17,558 bases of DNA from Pseudovibrio sp. JCM 19062. GTDB taxonomy: Bacteria; Pseudomonadota; Alphaproteobacteria; Rhizobiales; Stappiaceae. Below the pieces are notes generated by a model, which was not told the origin of the DNA, did no database searches, and saw nothing but the letters and a program-made list of their open reading frames with translations. Numbering within the stretch: the first letter of the stretch is position 1; the number at the start of each line of letters is the position of its first letter. This document shows, in pieces, positions 6,881 through 16,498 of the stretch. The stretch is taken from contig BAXV01000074.1 in NCBI GenBank assembly GCA_001310715.1, forward strand, positions 1 to 17,558, in the 5' to 3' direction. The position numbers and the translations under genes are program-made.

Positions 6881-8351
6881 TTAGTCCGTTGCGTCTTGTG
6901 GTGTCATATCCTGGATTTGGACAGGATCACCCGGTTGATCGGTGGTTCCTTCCACAATCACAATGAAGCGCGGGTTCTGGCCCTGATCGCCATCGAGACG
7001 TTCCTGAATGTTGCCAACTGCATTGACAATAGCAGCGCCAGCAGGGTTGGTCATGAACTGCGCCAGCGGTTCAAAATTACCAGTTCCATCACTGTTGTCT
7101 GCCAAGCCAAGAACATAACTCTGGCCGGCCTGAAGCCCGGTAACCGATGCTTCCAGAATTTGCGAAGGCCCCTGATTGAACAAGGTTACGTTCGTTGGAA
7201 CAGGCTCGTCCGCAGCTGCAGATACGCCAGCCAGCAGATAATGGTTGGTCTCATCGGCAACGCCAGAGGCAACAGGTTGGCGGTCCCATCACCCTCCGTT
7301 ACAGCTTGCGGCACATAGACAACCGCTTGCGGGGCTTGCCCGATTGGCACAGTGCCGACAACCTCATTGGTCATGGTATCAATCGCAATGAGTTCATCGG
7401 CGTTTTCCAGACCCACATAGACCATAGTGCCATCGCCGGATGGCCACACACCATGGGGCAGGTCACCCGTTGGAATGGTCGCCACTTCCTCAAAGTTTTC
7501 GGTATTGATGACCTTGACCTGATTGAGGCCTCCGATGGTCACATATGCAAAGGTGCCATTGGCGTTATTGGCGATATTCACGTGGTTGGAGATGGGGCCA
7601 GTGTCCATCGTTGACAACATCGCGAAGGGAGGACGCCCGTCAAACACCTGCGTTTTGCCGGTGTCCTTCAAGGTGAACCACACCTGCGAGCCATCAGGGG
7701 TCACCGCAATGTTGGGGCAAAACGGGCTGACCTGCGGCACAGTACCAACGATTTCACGAGTGGATACGTCAATCACCGAGGTTTCAGGTGTAAACGACGA
7801 GCAAACATAGGCGTACTGACCGTCAGGAGCGAAGATGGTCATTCCCGGTCCGTTGGGAACGGTTATGCGCTCTTTTTCTTCATAGGTGTTAGCATCAATC
7901 ACTGATACATAATCTTCACCACGCACAGTGACCCAGACCTCACTGCCGTCGGGCGTGAAAAAGGCTTCGTGAGGCGCGCGGCCACATAAGTGGTGTGCTT
8001 GACCTCATTTGTTTGTGTATCAATGAATGTCACGGAGTTACTTCCGATGGACACGACTGCCAGGGTCTTGTTGTCCGGAGAAAAACCCAATCCGTGAACC
8101 AGTGATTGCCCCGTATACAGGGGGCTGAGCTGCGACGGGCTCAGCTGGCCAAGGCTAATCACACCAAGCAAGGTATTTGTGCTTGGATCGGTGACCGAAA
8201 CCGTATTGGAAAATTGTTCTGCAGCATAAACCCGGTCCTGACTGCTCACCGGAATGTCCGGTGCATCTGTACCGTAGGGCGGTTGCCCGGCTAACGCAGA
8301 GCCAGACATCAATGCACTCACAATAAGAGCAGCTACGCTAGGCGTCCTCAT
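6881..8351 (-). CDS. Secreted YVTN-type beta-propeller protein (two frameshifts)
   Basis: Repaired length is 490 residues. A Sec signal (MRTPSVAALIVSALMSGSALAG) is followed by about seven blade repeats of the YVTN/NHL-like type, seen as GFSPDNKTLAVVSIGSNSVT, FFTPDGSEVWVTVRGEDYVS, FAPDGQYAYVCSSF, AVTPDGSQVWFTLKD, GTFAYVTIGGLNQVKVIN and GDGTMVYVGLENADELIAID. A C-terminal ~120-residue module (from about ANLLPLAL onward) is Gly/Asn/Asp-rich and unrecognised. Frame breaks at 7982-7983 (GG should be GGG on the coding strand) and 7259-7262 (GCGTT should be GCGGTT). The gene starts 14 bp after the DUF305 gene with AAGGAAG before the ATG, so the two are one operon. Such propellers often act in the periplasm as binding or scaffold proteins, and some stand beside copper or cytochrome genes; a specific function is not evident. 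Confidence 0.85.
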
Positions 8352-8365
8352 GTTTTTGCTTCCTT

Positions 8366-9105
8366 TTAGTTTTGCGTAGGGGCCGTAGGCGACGTCGTCG
8401 TTTCGTCGTTCGTCGCGCCATCGTTCATTGTGCCGTCGGGTGCATTGGCATCATTCCGCCATTCGTGGAGTTATCAGGCGAACTGGGCATCATCATCCCA
8501 CCTTCGTTGGAGCCACCGGGCGACATCGGCATCATTCCGTTGTTCATCATCCCGCCATCGTCGGAGCCACCGGGTGCCATTGGCATCATTCCATTATTCA
8601 TCATCCCACCGCCCGCATTGTCTTCGGATGGTTTCGGAGAGGGCATGGCACTGGTGCCTGACCCGCTTGGCTCAGGTGGTGGGGAAGTTGGGCCAGCTGT
8701 GTCAGGGAGCGGCTCGCCGATGGCAAGCAGCATGGCGCCGATCTCCTGTTGCTGGGTAATCACGATTTCCTGAGCGATGTACTTAAGCTTTTGATTATTT
8801 CCATAGCGCAGCAGCAGCTCGGCCATTTCAATGGCGCCCTGATGATGCGGGATCATCATCAACACAAAATCCCTATCAATGTCGCCTGTAGGGGGAACGT
8901 GCATGTCCGCCATCATCTTGTCCATGGCAGCATTAGTGCCCTGAAGGTACTGACGTTCCTGCTCGGACATATCAGGCGAGGCAGCTGTATCGTGGGAGGC
9001 TCCATCGTCATCCTGAGCAATCACAGGGCTTAGCCCAAGTAAAACGCAGACTGCAGACAAGGCGGTGGCCTTCACCAGTGTATTTCTGAAATTTTTATAG
9101 AACAC
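8366..9105 (-). CDS. DUF305 periplasmic protein with Met-rich repeat tail (one frameshift)
   Basis: Repaired length is 246 residues. The N-terminal signal (FRNTLVKATALSAVCVLLGL) is cut near VIAQ. The DUF305 core spans about residues 45-130 with the hallmark DFVLMMIPHHQGAIEMAELLL and a second helix IAQEIVITQQQEIGAM. DUF305 members (ferritin-like four-helix folds such as CopM) are linked to periplasmic copper binding. From about residue 165 the protein is Met/Gly/Pro/Asn-rich with GGMMNNGMMPM repeats, as in Cu(I)-binding tails. The frame break at 8447-8448 (coding CC should be CCC) otherwise stops the protein at 8425; repaired, it continues with the same composition (NAPDGTMNDGATNDE...) to 8366, leaving 14 bp before the next gene. 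The start is GTG at 9105 with an excellent GGAGGAGG. Copper handling is inferred from the family and Met content. Confidence 0.85.
8503..8610 (-). repeat. 54-bp tandem repeat encoding 18-residue Met-rich units
   Basis: Two adjacent 54-bp copies (8503-8556 and 8557-8610) encode the unit GGMMNNGMMPMxPGGSxx. Degenerate partial units flank both sides (GGMMMPSSPDNSTN and GGMMPNAPDG). In-frame tandem copies suggest that the tail can change length by slippage or recombination. Confidence 0.8.
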
Positions 9106-9383
9106 TTTACCCTCCTCCTAACAATTGCTTTGCTTACAACGTTGACCAGAGACTTCTTTTTGCTTGGCTATAATATTCAGGAAGTCGTAATTCCCAACAA
9201 TGTTTAACTATTTCAGTTAGGTGATCGTACAACTTGAAACTTACTCCGAAGAGAAAGTTGTTGGTCCTTATTATTTAAATACCAACTGATTGGATTTACG
9301 CGGCAAAGCAGGGCCTGCTGGCTGCTGACAAACTCAGCGTAATCCGGGGCAGGGTCATACTCAGTGTATCTTGTTTTTGGCAG
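9106..9383. other. Upstream region of the DUF305 operon
   Basis: No gene seen. This AT-richer stretch should contain the promoter of the DUF305-propeller operon just upstream of the GTG at 9105. Several short A/T tracts are visible, but no clear operator or recognisable metal-regulator site. Confidence 0.4.
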
Positions 9384-9418
9384 AAAAACCCATCAGGCGG
9401 CTCATTATGAACCGCCTG
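9384..9418 (-). terminator. Intrinsic terminator of the 5'-nucleotidase gene
   Basis: A 25-bp near-perfect palindrome (9394-9418, arms CAGGCGG and CCGCCTG with an inner TCAT/ATGA pairing) is followed on the minus strand by ATGGG and five T (9384-9388 on plus). It lies about 170 nt after the 5'-nucleotidase stop in the same orientation. Confidence 0.75.
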
Positions 9419-9484
9419 CCTGAAGGGTCAGAGAGGGGAGAAGAAAATCCAGCTCTGTGTGGCACGGCCATAAGAGCAGGGTTG

Positions 9485-9516
9485 GAGGTGCTTCAGTTTT
9501 TCAAGCACCTCTTTTT
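9485..9516 (+). terminator. Plus-strand terminator without an obvious gene
   Basis: A perfect 9-bp stem, GAGGTGCTT (9485-9493) with AAGCACCTC (9503-9511), is followed by TTTTT on plus. Both neighbouring genes run on the minus strand, so this terminator points the wrong way for them. It may end an unannotated small plus-strand transcript, or act as an anti-antisense barrier. Confidence 0.65.
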
Positions 9517-9574
9517 GTGTTTCAGCTTAGGCGGAAGTCCGTGTGATGGCAGATTATCCCGCCAACCCAGAACA

Positions 9575-9600
9575 GGCTCTAACCTGCTTCAGTTAGAGCC
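9575..9600 (-). other. Hairpin overlapping the 5'-nucleotidase stop codon
   Basis: A perfect 9-bp inverted repeat, GGCTCTAAC (9575-9583) with GTTAGAGCC (9592-9600); the stop codon lies in the loop. No T-run follows on either strand, so it is likely a 3' mRNA structure and not the terminator itself. Confidence 0.45.
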
Positions 9601-11201
9601 CATCTGAATGCGGCCATCGAGGTATGGCTCGTAGGGGCCCTGCTGGTTTTGCAGGTAATCCGAAACGACCACTTCCAGTCCTGTTCCAAAGCCGTAGCTA
9701 TTCATGGCTTCACGTTTGAAAACATCGTATCCGTCACCGCCCTCTACCATGTAGTTTCTGGAGACGATCTTATACGTATCATCGTTGTTCAACGGCGTAC
9801 CATCCGCCAAAGAAACGGAGGTCACGCGCTCGCCAACCGGATTGCGCGGATCAAACGTATATTGAAGACCTGAAACTTGCGGAAAACGACCAGCACCGGT
9901 TTCCAACTGGGACACCCCATTTTCGAGCGCCTCAACAACATACTCTCCCTTCAGCTCGAAGGTAGTGTAGGTATCCTGAAACGGCAGTACATTGTAAACC
10001 TCGCCCAGAGTGACCTCACCCTGATCAAGCGAGGCCCGCATACCGCCACCATTCATAATGGCAAAGTCCACACCCTGATCCTGAACACGGTCAAGCATTG
10101 CATCGGCCACCAGATTTCCCATCTCGCATTCAAGATGGCGGCAGAGACCCGACTGTACATCAAGAGGGTCTGAAAGTGACCCGACAACGGTTTCGCGAAT
10201 TTCCTGTAGCGGTTCCGCCAGTTCCGCGATGCGTGCCTTGATCTGCTCATTCTCAGGATAGGCGGCATCAACAATCAGCGGCTCGCCATTTGCCTCAATC
10301 ACATCACCATTCTCGTCGAACTTCACATTCAGTTCGCCAAGGAACTTGCCATATGCATAGGCCTGCACGATCGCCGTCCTATGGCCATCGGGGCCCTCAA
10401 CCCAGGTTGGGTAAGGCCCTTGGGCATCTTCAGAGACGTTCGACAGGTAGGTGTTGGAATGCCCACCCACAATCACATCAACGCCTGCAACATTGGCGGC
10501 AACTTCTTTATCGACGTTAAATCCGGAGTGGCTCAGGACAATGATTTTATTGACGCCCTGCGCCTTCATTGCCTCAACAGCGGTGGTCATGGAGGCCACC
10601 GGATCAGCGAAACTGATGTTCTCTCCGGGGCTGGACAGCTCATCGGTATCTTCGCGGGTCAAGCCGATAATGCCAACGCGCTCGCCGCCAACCTCTTTAA
10701 TGACAGAGCCTGTTAAAACATCTGCCAGATGCTCATCCTGCGAGGCCTCGGTGTTCTCGGAAAGGACGGGAAAATCAACAGCATCCATAAACCCACGCAG
10801 CACTTCCGGGCCGTCATCGAATTCATGGTTGCCGACAACCATCGCATCGTAACCCAGCGTGTTCATGAACTCGGCAGCGGCCTTGCCCTTGTAGTAGGTG
10901 TAAAACAGCGATCCCTGAAACTGATCCCCGCCATCAAGCAGCAGGGTATTGGGAGAGGCGGCGCGGCGCTCCTGAATAACGGTCTCTAACCGAGCAGACC
11001 CACCAAAGCAGCTGCCCGCATCATTGTCCTCTGGATCACACGTTGCATCATATTGATTGATGGGTTCAATGCGGGAGTGGAAGTCGTTCGTATGCAGAAT
11101 CGTTAGCTCAAAAACATCCGCCGCAAACGCCGGTGCTGACATCGCACTTACCAACACAAGTGCAGAGGCGCCCATAAGAATAGGTTCAACCGTTTCGCCA
11201 T
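9589..11201 (-). CDS. Secreted 5'-nucleotidase / 2',3'-cyclic phosphodiesterase (one frameshift near the start)
   Basis: Repaired length is 537 residues. Hydrolyses extracellular or periplasmic nucleoside monophosphates to nucleoside and phosphate (UshA/NucA family). The N-terminal metallophosphatase domain shows LTILHTNDFHSR, LDGGDQFQGS, VVGNHEFDDG, VLSHSG and VGGHSNT, the full two-metal set. The C-terminal nucleotide-binding domain shows MGNLVADAM, IMNGGGMRASLD and GEVTLGEVYNVLPFQDTY. The open frame could be extended to a start at 11352, but ATG at 11201 has a strong GGAGG seven bases upstream and begins MAKRLNLFL, a proper signal peptide that joins the frame ...MGASALVLVSAMSAPAFA after one missing base near 11174-11181. 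I therefore take 11201 as the start. Single gene with its own terminator; likely for phosphate or nucleoside scavenging. Specificity between AMP and cyclic nucleotides is open. Confidence 0.9.
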
Positions 11202-11467
11202 TGATGTACCTCCGAAGAAGAAAGCGCATTCTATGACCACCCGAAATGGCGAGGCATGTTGCGCCAATCAATTTATGAGATGCGATCACACAGTCACATC
11301 TCCGCTGTAAGCTAAAAGAGCAAACAGTCATGTGCACTACAAATATGTTCACATCATTGTTGTTGATGAGTAGATTTACATAAGAAATTTTTGAGTATCA
11401 ACTCCCGCCGCCGCACCAACGCTAATCGTGTTCGTCAGTGGAATGTCGATTTGGTCGGGCTACACAT
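11202..11467. other. Upstream region of the 5'-nucleotidase gene
   Basis: About 270 bp that should carry the promoter of the 5'-nucleotidase. I see no convincing Pho-box-like repeat or gene; the open frame running into it from the 5'-nucleotidase lacks a ribosome binding site. Confidence 0.4.
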
Positions 11468-11505
11468 AAAAAACAGCACTCGCCGGGCAGGGGAGTGCTG
11501 TTTTT
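11468..11505. terminator. Bidirectional terminator after the PTS operon
   Basis: Six A (11468-11473), an 8-bp stem CAGCACTC/GAGTGCTG (11474-11481 with 11493-11500) and five T (11501-11505). With T-runs on both sides it works on either strand; its main use is to end the ptsG transcript, 67 nt after the stop. Confidence 0.85.
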
Positions 11506-11571
11506 CTATGAGATGCCCCTGAAGGTTCGGGAGGAGTTTAAACCCTCAAAGGCATCTGCTGTCTCTACCGA

Positions 11572-13286
11572 TTACATCTGAGCAGAGAGATCCTTGGCGA
11601 GCGTGGTGTACTTATCGCCAACGATGAGATGGAGCGCATTGTCTCCGGCTTTCATGACCTGAACGCCTGCGTTAGACAGGTCGGACATGGACACACCAGC
11701 AAGATCGCGCAGTTCAATGCGGACGCGGGTGTTTGCAACAGCTTCAACGGCCACAACGTTACCCTTACCACCGAGCTTACCGAAGATGCTTGCAGCATCG
11801 AGACCCTGTGCAGCAGCAGGTTGTGCAGATGCGCCACCGCCTTGCAGGTAGATCTCCATGTCGGTCTTCAGGTTTTCAGAGGCTGTGCCAAAGATTGCCT
11901 GAGCGCCGTTGCCTACACGGATAACACCGCGTGCGCCGAGAGCTTTCAGAGCCGCATCATCCACTTTGGAAACATCCGCAGTGGTCACACGCAGACGAGT
12001 GATACATGCATCCAGGTTGGTGATGTTGTTTGCGCCGCCAAATGCTTTCACGAGAGCTGCTGACATTGCATCTTCGTCACTGCTGCTGAGTGCTGCAGAA
12101 GCCGCAGAAGCTTCAACTGCGTCTTCACGACCTGGAGTTTTCAGGTTCAATGTCACGATGAGCAGACGGAACACAGCGTAGTACAGAGCTGCATATCCCA
12201 GACCGAACACGATCAGCATCCAACCGTTGGTGGAAAGAGGATACAGCAGGTGTAGTCGATGAAGCCGTGTGAGAAGGTCATACCGTGCTTGATGCCCAGC
12301 ATGATCATCAGAGAGTAGCCAACACCAGCCAGAATTGCGTGTGCGATGTAAAGAACAGGCGCAACGAAGAGGAACGCAAATTCGATTGGCTCGGTAATAC
12401 CGGTCAGGAAGGAGGTCAAAGCAGCGGAGATCATGATACCGCCAACCATGGTGCGGTTTTCAGGCTTCGCGCAGTGCCAGATTGCCAGAGCAGCAGCAGG
12501 CAGACCCCACATTTTGAAGAGGTAACCACCAGCCATGTTACCGGCAGTCGGATCGCCAGCAAGGTAGCGCTGGATTTCACCAGTAACTACTGTACCAGTT
12601 GCCGGATCAACGTAGGAACCAGCTTCAAAGAAGAATGGTACGTTCCAGATGTGGTGCAGACCGAATGGGATCAACGCACGCTCAACAACACCGTAGATGA
12701 AGAATGCCAGCTCTGGGTTTTCTTCTGCTGCCCAATGGGAGAAGCCGTTGATTGCATTGCCAATTGGAGGCATACAAACGCAAGGATCACACCAAGGAAT
12801 ATACATGCGAACGCAGTAATGATCGGCACAAAACGCTTACCTGCAAAGAAGCCAGATAGTCTGGCAACTTGATGCGGTAGAAACGATTGAACAGTAACGC
12901 AGCCAGCACACCTACAAGGATACCGCCGAACACGCCGGTATCGATGGAAGTGATACCGAGGATCTGTTTGGTTTCGATTCCGGCGGATTCAGCAACAACA
13001 CCCATTGTCGCCAGAAGAACACCATAACCAACCACAGCAGCAAGGCCGGACACACCATCGTTTTTGGCAAAGCCGAGAGCAACAGCAACGGCGAAGATGA
13101 TTGGCAGGTTACCGAAGATCGAGCCACCAGCCTGTGCCATCAGGTGGTTGATGAAGTCCGGAATAAACGGCAGGTCGCAGCGCCGACGCCAAGAAGGATA
13201 CCAGCAGCCGGAAGAACCGATACTGGTAGCATCAAGGACTTACCAACCTTCTGTAAGGACCCAAATGCGTTAGAGAATGTACTCAT
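11572..13286 (-). CDS. ptsG: Glucose-type PTS permease IICB with an extra degenerate IIB domain (four frameshifts)
   Basis: Repaired length is 572 residues. Membrane IIC domain about 1-385 with typical PtsG text: [77 protein letters not shown] (the conserved GITEP) and [10 protein letters not shown] linking to IIB. IIB has the phosphorylated Cys at about 429 in [14 protein letters not shown]. After a short linker a second IIB-like fold (about 495-572: [10 protein letters not shown], then [19 protein letters not shown]) lacks any Cys. That makes it ~95 residues longer than E. coli PtsG; NagE-type proteins of Pseudomonas have a similar length, so N-acetylglucosamine is an alternative substrate, though the IIC sequence is closer to PtsG. 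Frame breaks at 13173-13176, 12851-12853, 12771 and 12249-12250, each one base missing in a short homopolymer. It follows the EIIA-HPr-EI gene by 100 nt, with GGGGG before the ATG. Confidence 0.9.
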
Positions 13287-13304
13287 TGTTTTTCCCCCAG
13301 AGTT

Positions 13305-13328
13305 GCATGGTGTGCGAGCACTCCATGC
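13305..13328 (-). promoter_or_regulatory. Intercistronic hairpin before ptsG
   Basis: GCATGG and CCATGC arms enclose an inner GTG/CAC pairing with one mismatch between. On the transcript it lies about 20 nt ahead of the ptsG start. It could protect the ptsG part of a processed mRNA or modulate its translation. No T-run. Confidence 0.45.
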
Positions 13329-13386
13329 CCCCTGATTTTGTTAGGCGCTCCCGACTGGAACACCAACTCCCACATTTACTCCCGCA

Positions 13387-15947
13387 TCACTGCTGTGATT
13401 TAAGGAGATCTTTCACATCACTTGTATCCGCGCAGTCCAAAGCTGCTTGCGCAAGCTTGCGGGACTCCTCCATGGATAAAGTGCGAACTTTGTGTTTCAC
13501 TTCCGGCAGAGCTGGAACGCTGACGGAAAGCTCTTTGACGCCAAGGCCAATAAGAACAGAAACCGCTTCAACCTGACTGGCCAGACCGCCACAAACGCCG
13601 ACCCATTTGCCCGCATCTTCTGCGGCTTTCACAGTCAGGTCGATCATGCGCAATACCGCCGGGTGCAGAGCATCCGCGCGGGATGCAAGGCCAGGGTGAC
13701 CGCGGTCAATCGCCAGAACGTACTGGGTCAGGTCATTGGTGCCGATGGAGAAGAAGTCCACTTCCTTGGCCAGCTTGTCGGCCATGAGAGCGGCAGACGG
13801 CACTTCAATCATGATGCCGACTTCAACGTGCTCAACACCCAGATTCTTCTGCTCTTCCCGCACCAGCGCGTTGACGGCACGCAGCTCGTCGAGAGCGCTG
13901 ATCATTGGGTACATGATCCGTACATGGCCTTTATGGGCCTGCGAAAGAATGGCGCGGATCTGACGACGCAGAATGCTTGGACGCTCGATACCGATACGGA
14001 TACCGCGTACGCCAAGGAACGGGTTTTCTTCATGCGGCATTGGCAGGTATGGTAAAGGCTTGTCGCCGCCCACATCCAGTGTACGGATGATGACAGGACG
14101 GTCCTTGCCCATAACTTCCAAAATAGAACCAACTTTTTCAGCCTGCTCAGCTTCGGTTGGCTCGTCCATGCGCTCCATATAAAGGAACTCGGAGCGCAGT
14201 AGGCCAACAGCTTCAGCTCCCGCCGCAACAGCCTTTTCCGCATCATCAACACTACCAATGTTGGCAGCAATCTCGATCTGGAAACATCTTTCGTGATGGC
14301 TGGCTTGTGGGCTTCGCGCTGGTATTCTTCAGCGAGCTTGGCTGCCTGTTCGATCTTTTTGGTGAACGCGGCCTGCTCTGCCTCTGTTGGCGCGATTTTG
14401 ATCTTACCACGTTTCGCATCCAGAAGCAGCACAGTGCCGTCATCCAGATCCATCATCCGTTCTTCAACGTTGACCAAGTAAGGCAGGTCATTGGAGCGGG
14501 CGATAATTGCAGCGTGCGAGGAAGAACCGCCGTGCGCGGTGCACAGACCGACGATCTTGGTGAGGTCCAGTGCGACGATCTCAGAGGGGGTAATGTCCTC
14601 TTGAAACAAGATGTTCCTTCTTCAAGGATCTCACCTCCGTCATCCACGCCGAGCAGTTTCTTCAGAACACGCAGACCGATGTCGCGCACGTCAGCGGCAC
14701 GACCGGCCAGAAGCGGGTCATCCATCTTGGCAAGGGTTTCAGCCTGCGCCTCATAGGCCAGCTTCCAGCTCCATGCTGCACCTTGGCCCTTAGCAATATC
14801 TGCCAATGGTTTTTCGGAGAGTTCTGGATCGGAAAGCAGCTCGATGTGCGCGTTGAAGACTTCCGCCAGCTCTTGCTGACCGTTCTTTGTCAGACGGTCG
14901 ATGATGCTTTGCAGGTCGACGATGCTGGACTTAACGGAGGCTTTGAACGCAGCACGTTCTTCAGCAGGACCAATGCTTTCACGGGTCACTTCTGGCAGGG
15001 ACTTGCTGTGTTTCACCAGCTTGCCGATGGAACGGCCCGGAGATGCGGTAAAACCAACCAGAACGCCTTCTTCGCCGGATTTAACCTGAAGCAGAGGTGC
15101 TTCTTCAATCACCTCTTCCTGTGGAATTTCGGAGAAGCTGGAGATCTCTTCGCCAAGACCGGCTTTAACAGCAGCGATAACGTCCGCCACCACCTGCTGG
15201 GCGTCTGGTCCAACAGCCTCAATGTCCAGTGTGTCACCGAGCTTTGTCTTCAAAGACATGATGCCGGTTACAGAGGCACCACTGCAGGTTTTACCATTAA
15301 CAATAAAGGTAACTTTGGCATCTGCCTTGCGCACTTCAACTGCCAGACGAGCGGCAGGACGCGCATGCAGGCCAGTCGGATTGGGGATCCGTACGGAGCC
15401 GGTAATCACCGGACCGGTTGGCTCGGCGGTTGGCGCTTCGTCCTGCACCGGAGCAGGTGTGCCTTGAGGGTCATTGCTGCTTGGTACGGTGAAGATTGCC
15501 TGCGACAGATCACTCTGCAAGCCACCAAGGGAGACAACAGGGGTGACTTCCTGACCACTGGTGATGACGATCGCAGACTGAACGGAAACACATTCGCGAG
15601 CGATAAGGTCGGCATCAAACGTGATGAGGGCCTGACCTGTTTCAACCTGGTCACCTTCTGCAACATGCAGCTCAAAGCCGCGGCCTTTCAGAGCAACGGT
15701 ATCAAGACCGATATGCATCAGCAATTCGACATCACCTTGCTGCAATGTGACTGCATGGTGAGAGTTATGAATCTGGGTAATCTGGCCGGCAAATGGTGCG
15801 TATAGAACGTTGTCGGTGGGGTCGATGGCAACACCATCACCCATCATCTTTTCGGCGAACACCGGATCGGGCAAGTCGGTGACAGCCTGAACAACGCCTT
15901 TCAAAGGCAATCTGATAGCAAATTCGTTTTTTTTGATCCTTCACCAT
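13387..15947 (-). CDS. Fused EIIA(Glc)-HPr-EI phosphotransferase (three frame breaks)
   Basis: Repaired length is 853 residues; supplies all soluble steps of the PTS in one cytoplasmic protein. EIIA(Glc)-like domain about 1-150 with H64 (SHHAVTL) and phosphorylated H78 (LLMHIGLDTV). HPr about 183-270 with H194 in PNPTGLHARPAARLA. EI about 293-853 with phospho-His H478 (GGSSSHAAIIARS), PEP-binding RTLDVGGDKPLPY, FFSIGTNDLTQY and catalytic Cys786 (GVCGGLASQ). The order matches NagF/PtsA-type fusions. The start ATG at 15947 has GGGAG five bases upstream, but an eight-base A-tract (15927-15934) right after it puts the rest out of frame by one base. Without that, only a TTG at 15910 with no ribosome site is available. 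The other breaks are at 14612 and 14280-14281 (one base missing each). Its phosphoryl acceptor is the IICB encoded next. No separate symbol is used because ptsI, ptsP and nagF are all applied to this family. Confidence 0.9.
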
Positions 15948-16075
15948 TTTATCTCCCGATTACATTAGGTGAATGCGCGCCTTCTTATTCTTCGGCTTAG
16001 TCACGAAAGGACATGAGGCGATTTTGATGCGATGATCATTGAGCAACGCTGTACAGCAATACGTAAAAAGACTGG

Positions 16076-16103
16076 TGTTACGACGTGTTACGAATTGTTA
16101 CAA
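16076..16103. promoter_or_regulatory. Three tandem 8-bp repeats with 10-bp period upstream of the PTS operon
   Basis: TGTTACGA (16076-16083), TGTTACGA (16086-16093) and TGTTACAA (16096-16103) repeat with a period of exactly 10 bp, one helical turn, so a protein could bind all three on one DNA face. They lie about 130 bp upstream of the EIIA-HPr-EI start. The repeats are seen directly; the binding protein is unknown. Confidence 0.6.
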
Positions 16104-16456
16104 ATAGAAATAATTACAATGTTATATAAAACAACTTACAAATTATAGTAATAGTTGCTTTAGTTTACCTGTAGCGAAGTTTAGATAAAATTATATACTA
16201 ATATATTTCTTGAATAGAGCGTTTGTGATAATCGCTGCTCTCCACATTTGCAACAGACCTGTAACAACAGGATGATACATTACAGCGCGACAATTGCGCC
16301 CACCCCGACACGCTATAGGTGCAAGCAAAGAATTTACAATGCGAAACCGAGCGAAGATCGCCCGTATACGCTGCGTCGTTTTGTTATTTTTTTGAGCTCA
16401 AAGCGGTCTGATTTGAGCGCTTTTGTAGAGAATGAGGGACGTCGGGAAGGGAAGGA

Positions 16457-16493
16457 GCGGCGGTCATATGCAAACCGCCGCAGTCATCTTTTT
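16457..16493 (+). terminator. Hairpin with T-run after the oxidoreductase gene, orientation uncertain
   Basis: GCGGCGGT (16457-16464) pairs with ACCGCCGC (16474-16481). Five T follow on plus after a 7-nt gap (16489-16493), which is weak for a plus-strand terminator. It lies just beyond the minus-strand oxidoreductase stop, where a 3' hairpin is expected, but the minus side has no T-run. Confidence 0.4.
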
Positions 16494-16498
16494 CGTTT

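Larger units (their letters stand above)
15948..16498. other. Upstream regulatory region of the PTS operon
   Basis: A 550-bp AT-rich stretch with no supported gene. It holds the tandem TGTTACGA repeats described separately, a palindrome GCTGTACAGC (16048-16057), the palindrome TTTGAGCTCAAA (16391-16402) and an inverted copy of the octamer (TGTAACAA, 16260-16267). A 96-codon plus-strand open frame starting at 16248 has a Lys/Arg/Ser-rich translation without family resemblance and is not called. Confidence 0.5.

Noticed and set aside
8372..8773. Ile/Pro-rich repeat protein on plus (GIIPLFIIPPSSEPPGAIG)
   Set aside because: It is the antisense reading of the Met-rich repeats of the DUF305 gene, which has a signal peptide, a conserved core and a good ribosome site.
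11202..11352. N-terminal extension of the 5'-nucleotidase
   Set aside because: The extended frame has no ribosome site and no signal peptide at its start, while ATG 11201 has a strong GGAGG and makes a normal signal peptide after a one-base repair.
14783..15805. 340-codon plus-strand open frame
   Set aside because: It lies entirely opposite the EIIA-HPr-EI gene, whose active sites are all readable on the minus strand. Long antisense frames are a by-product of codon bias.
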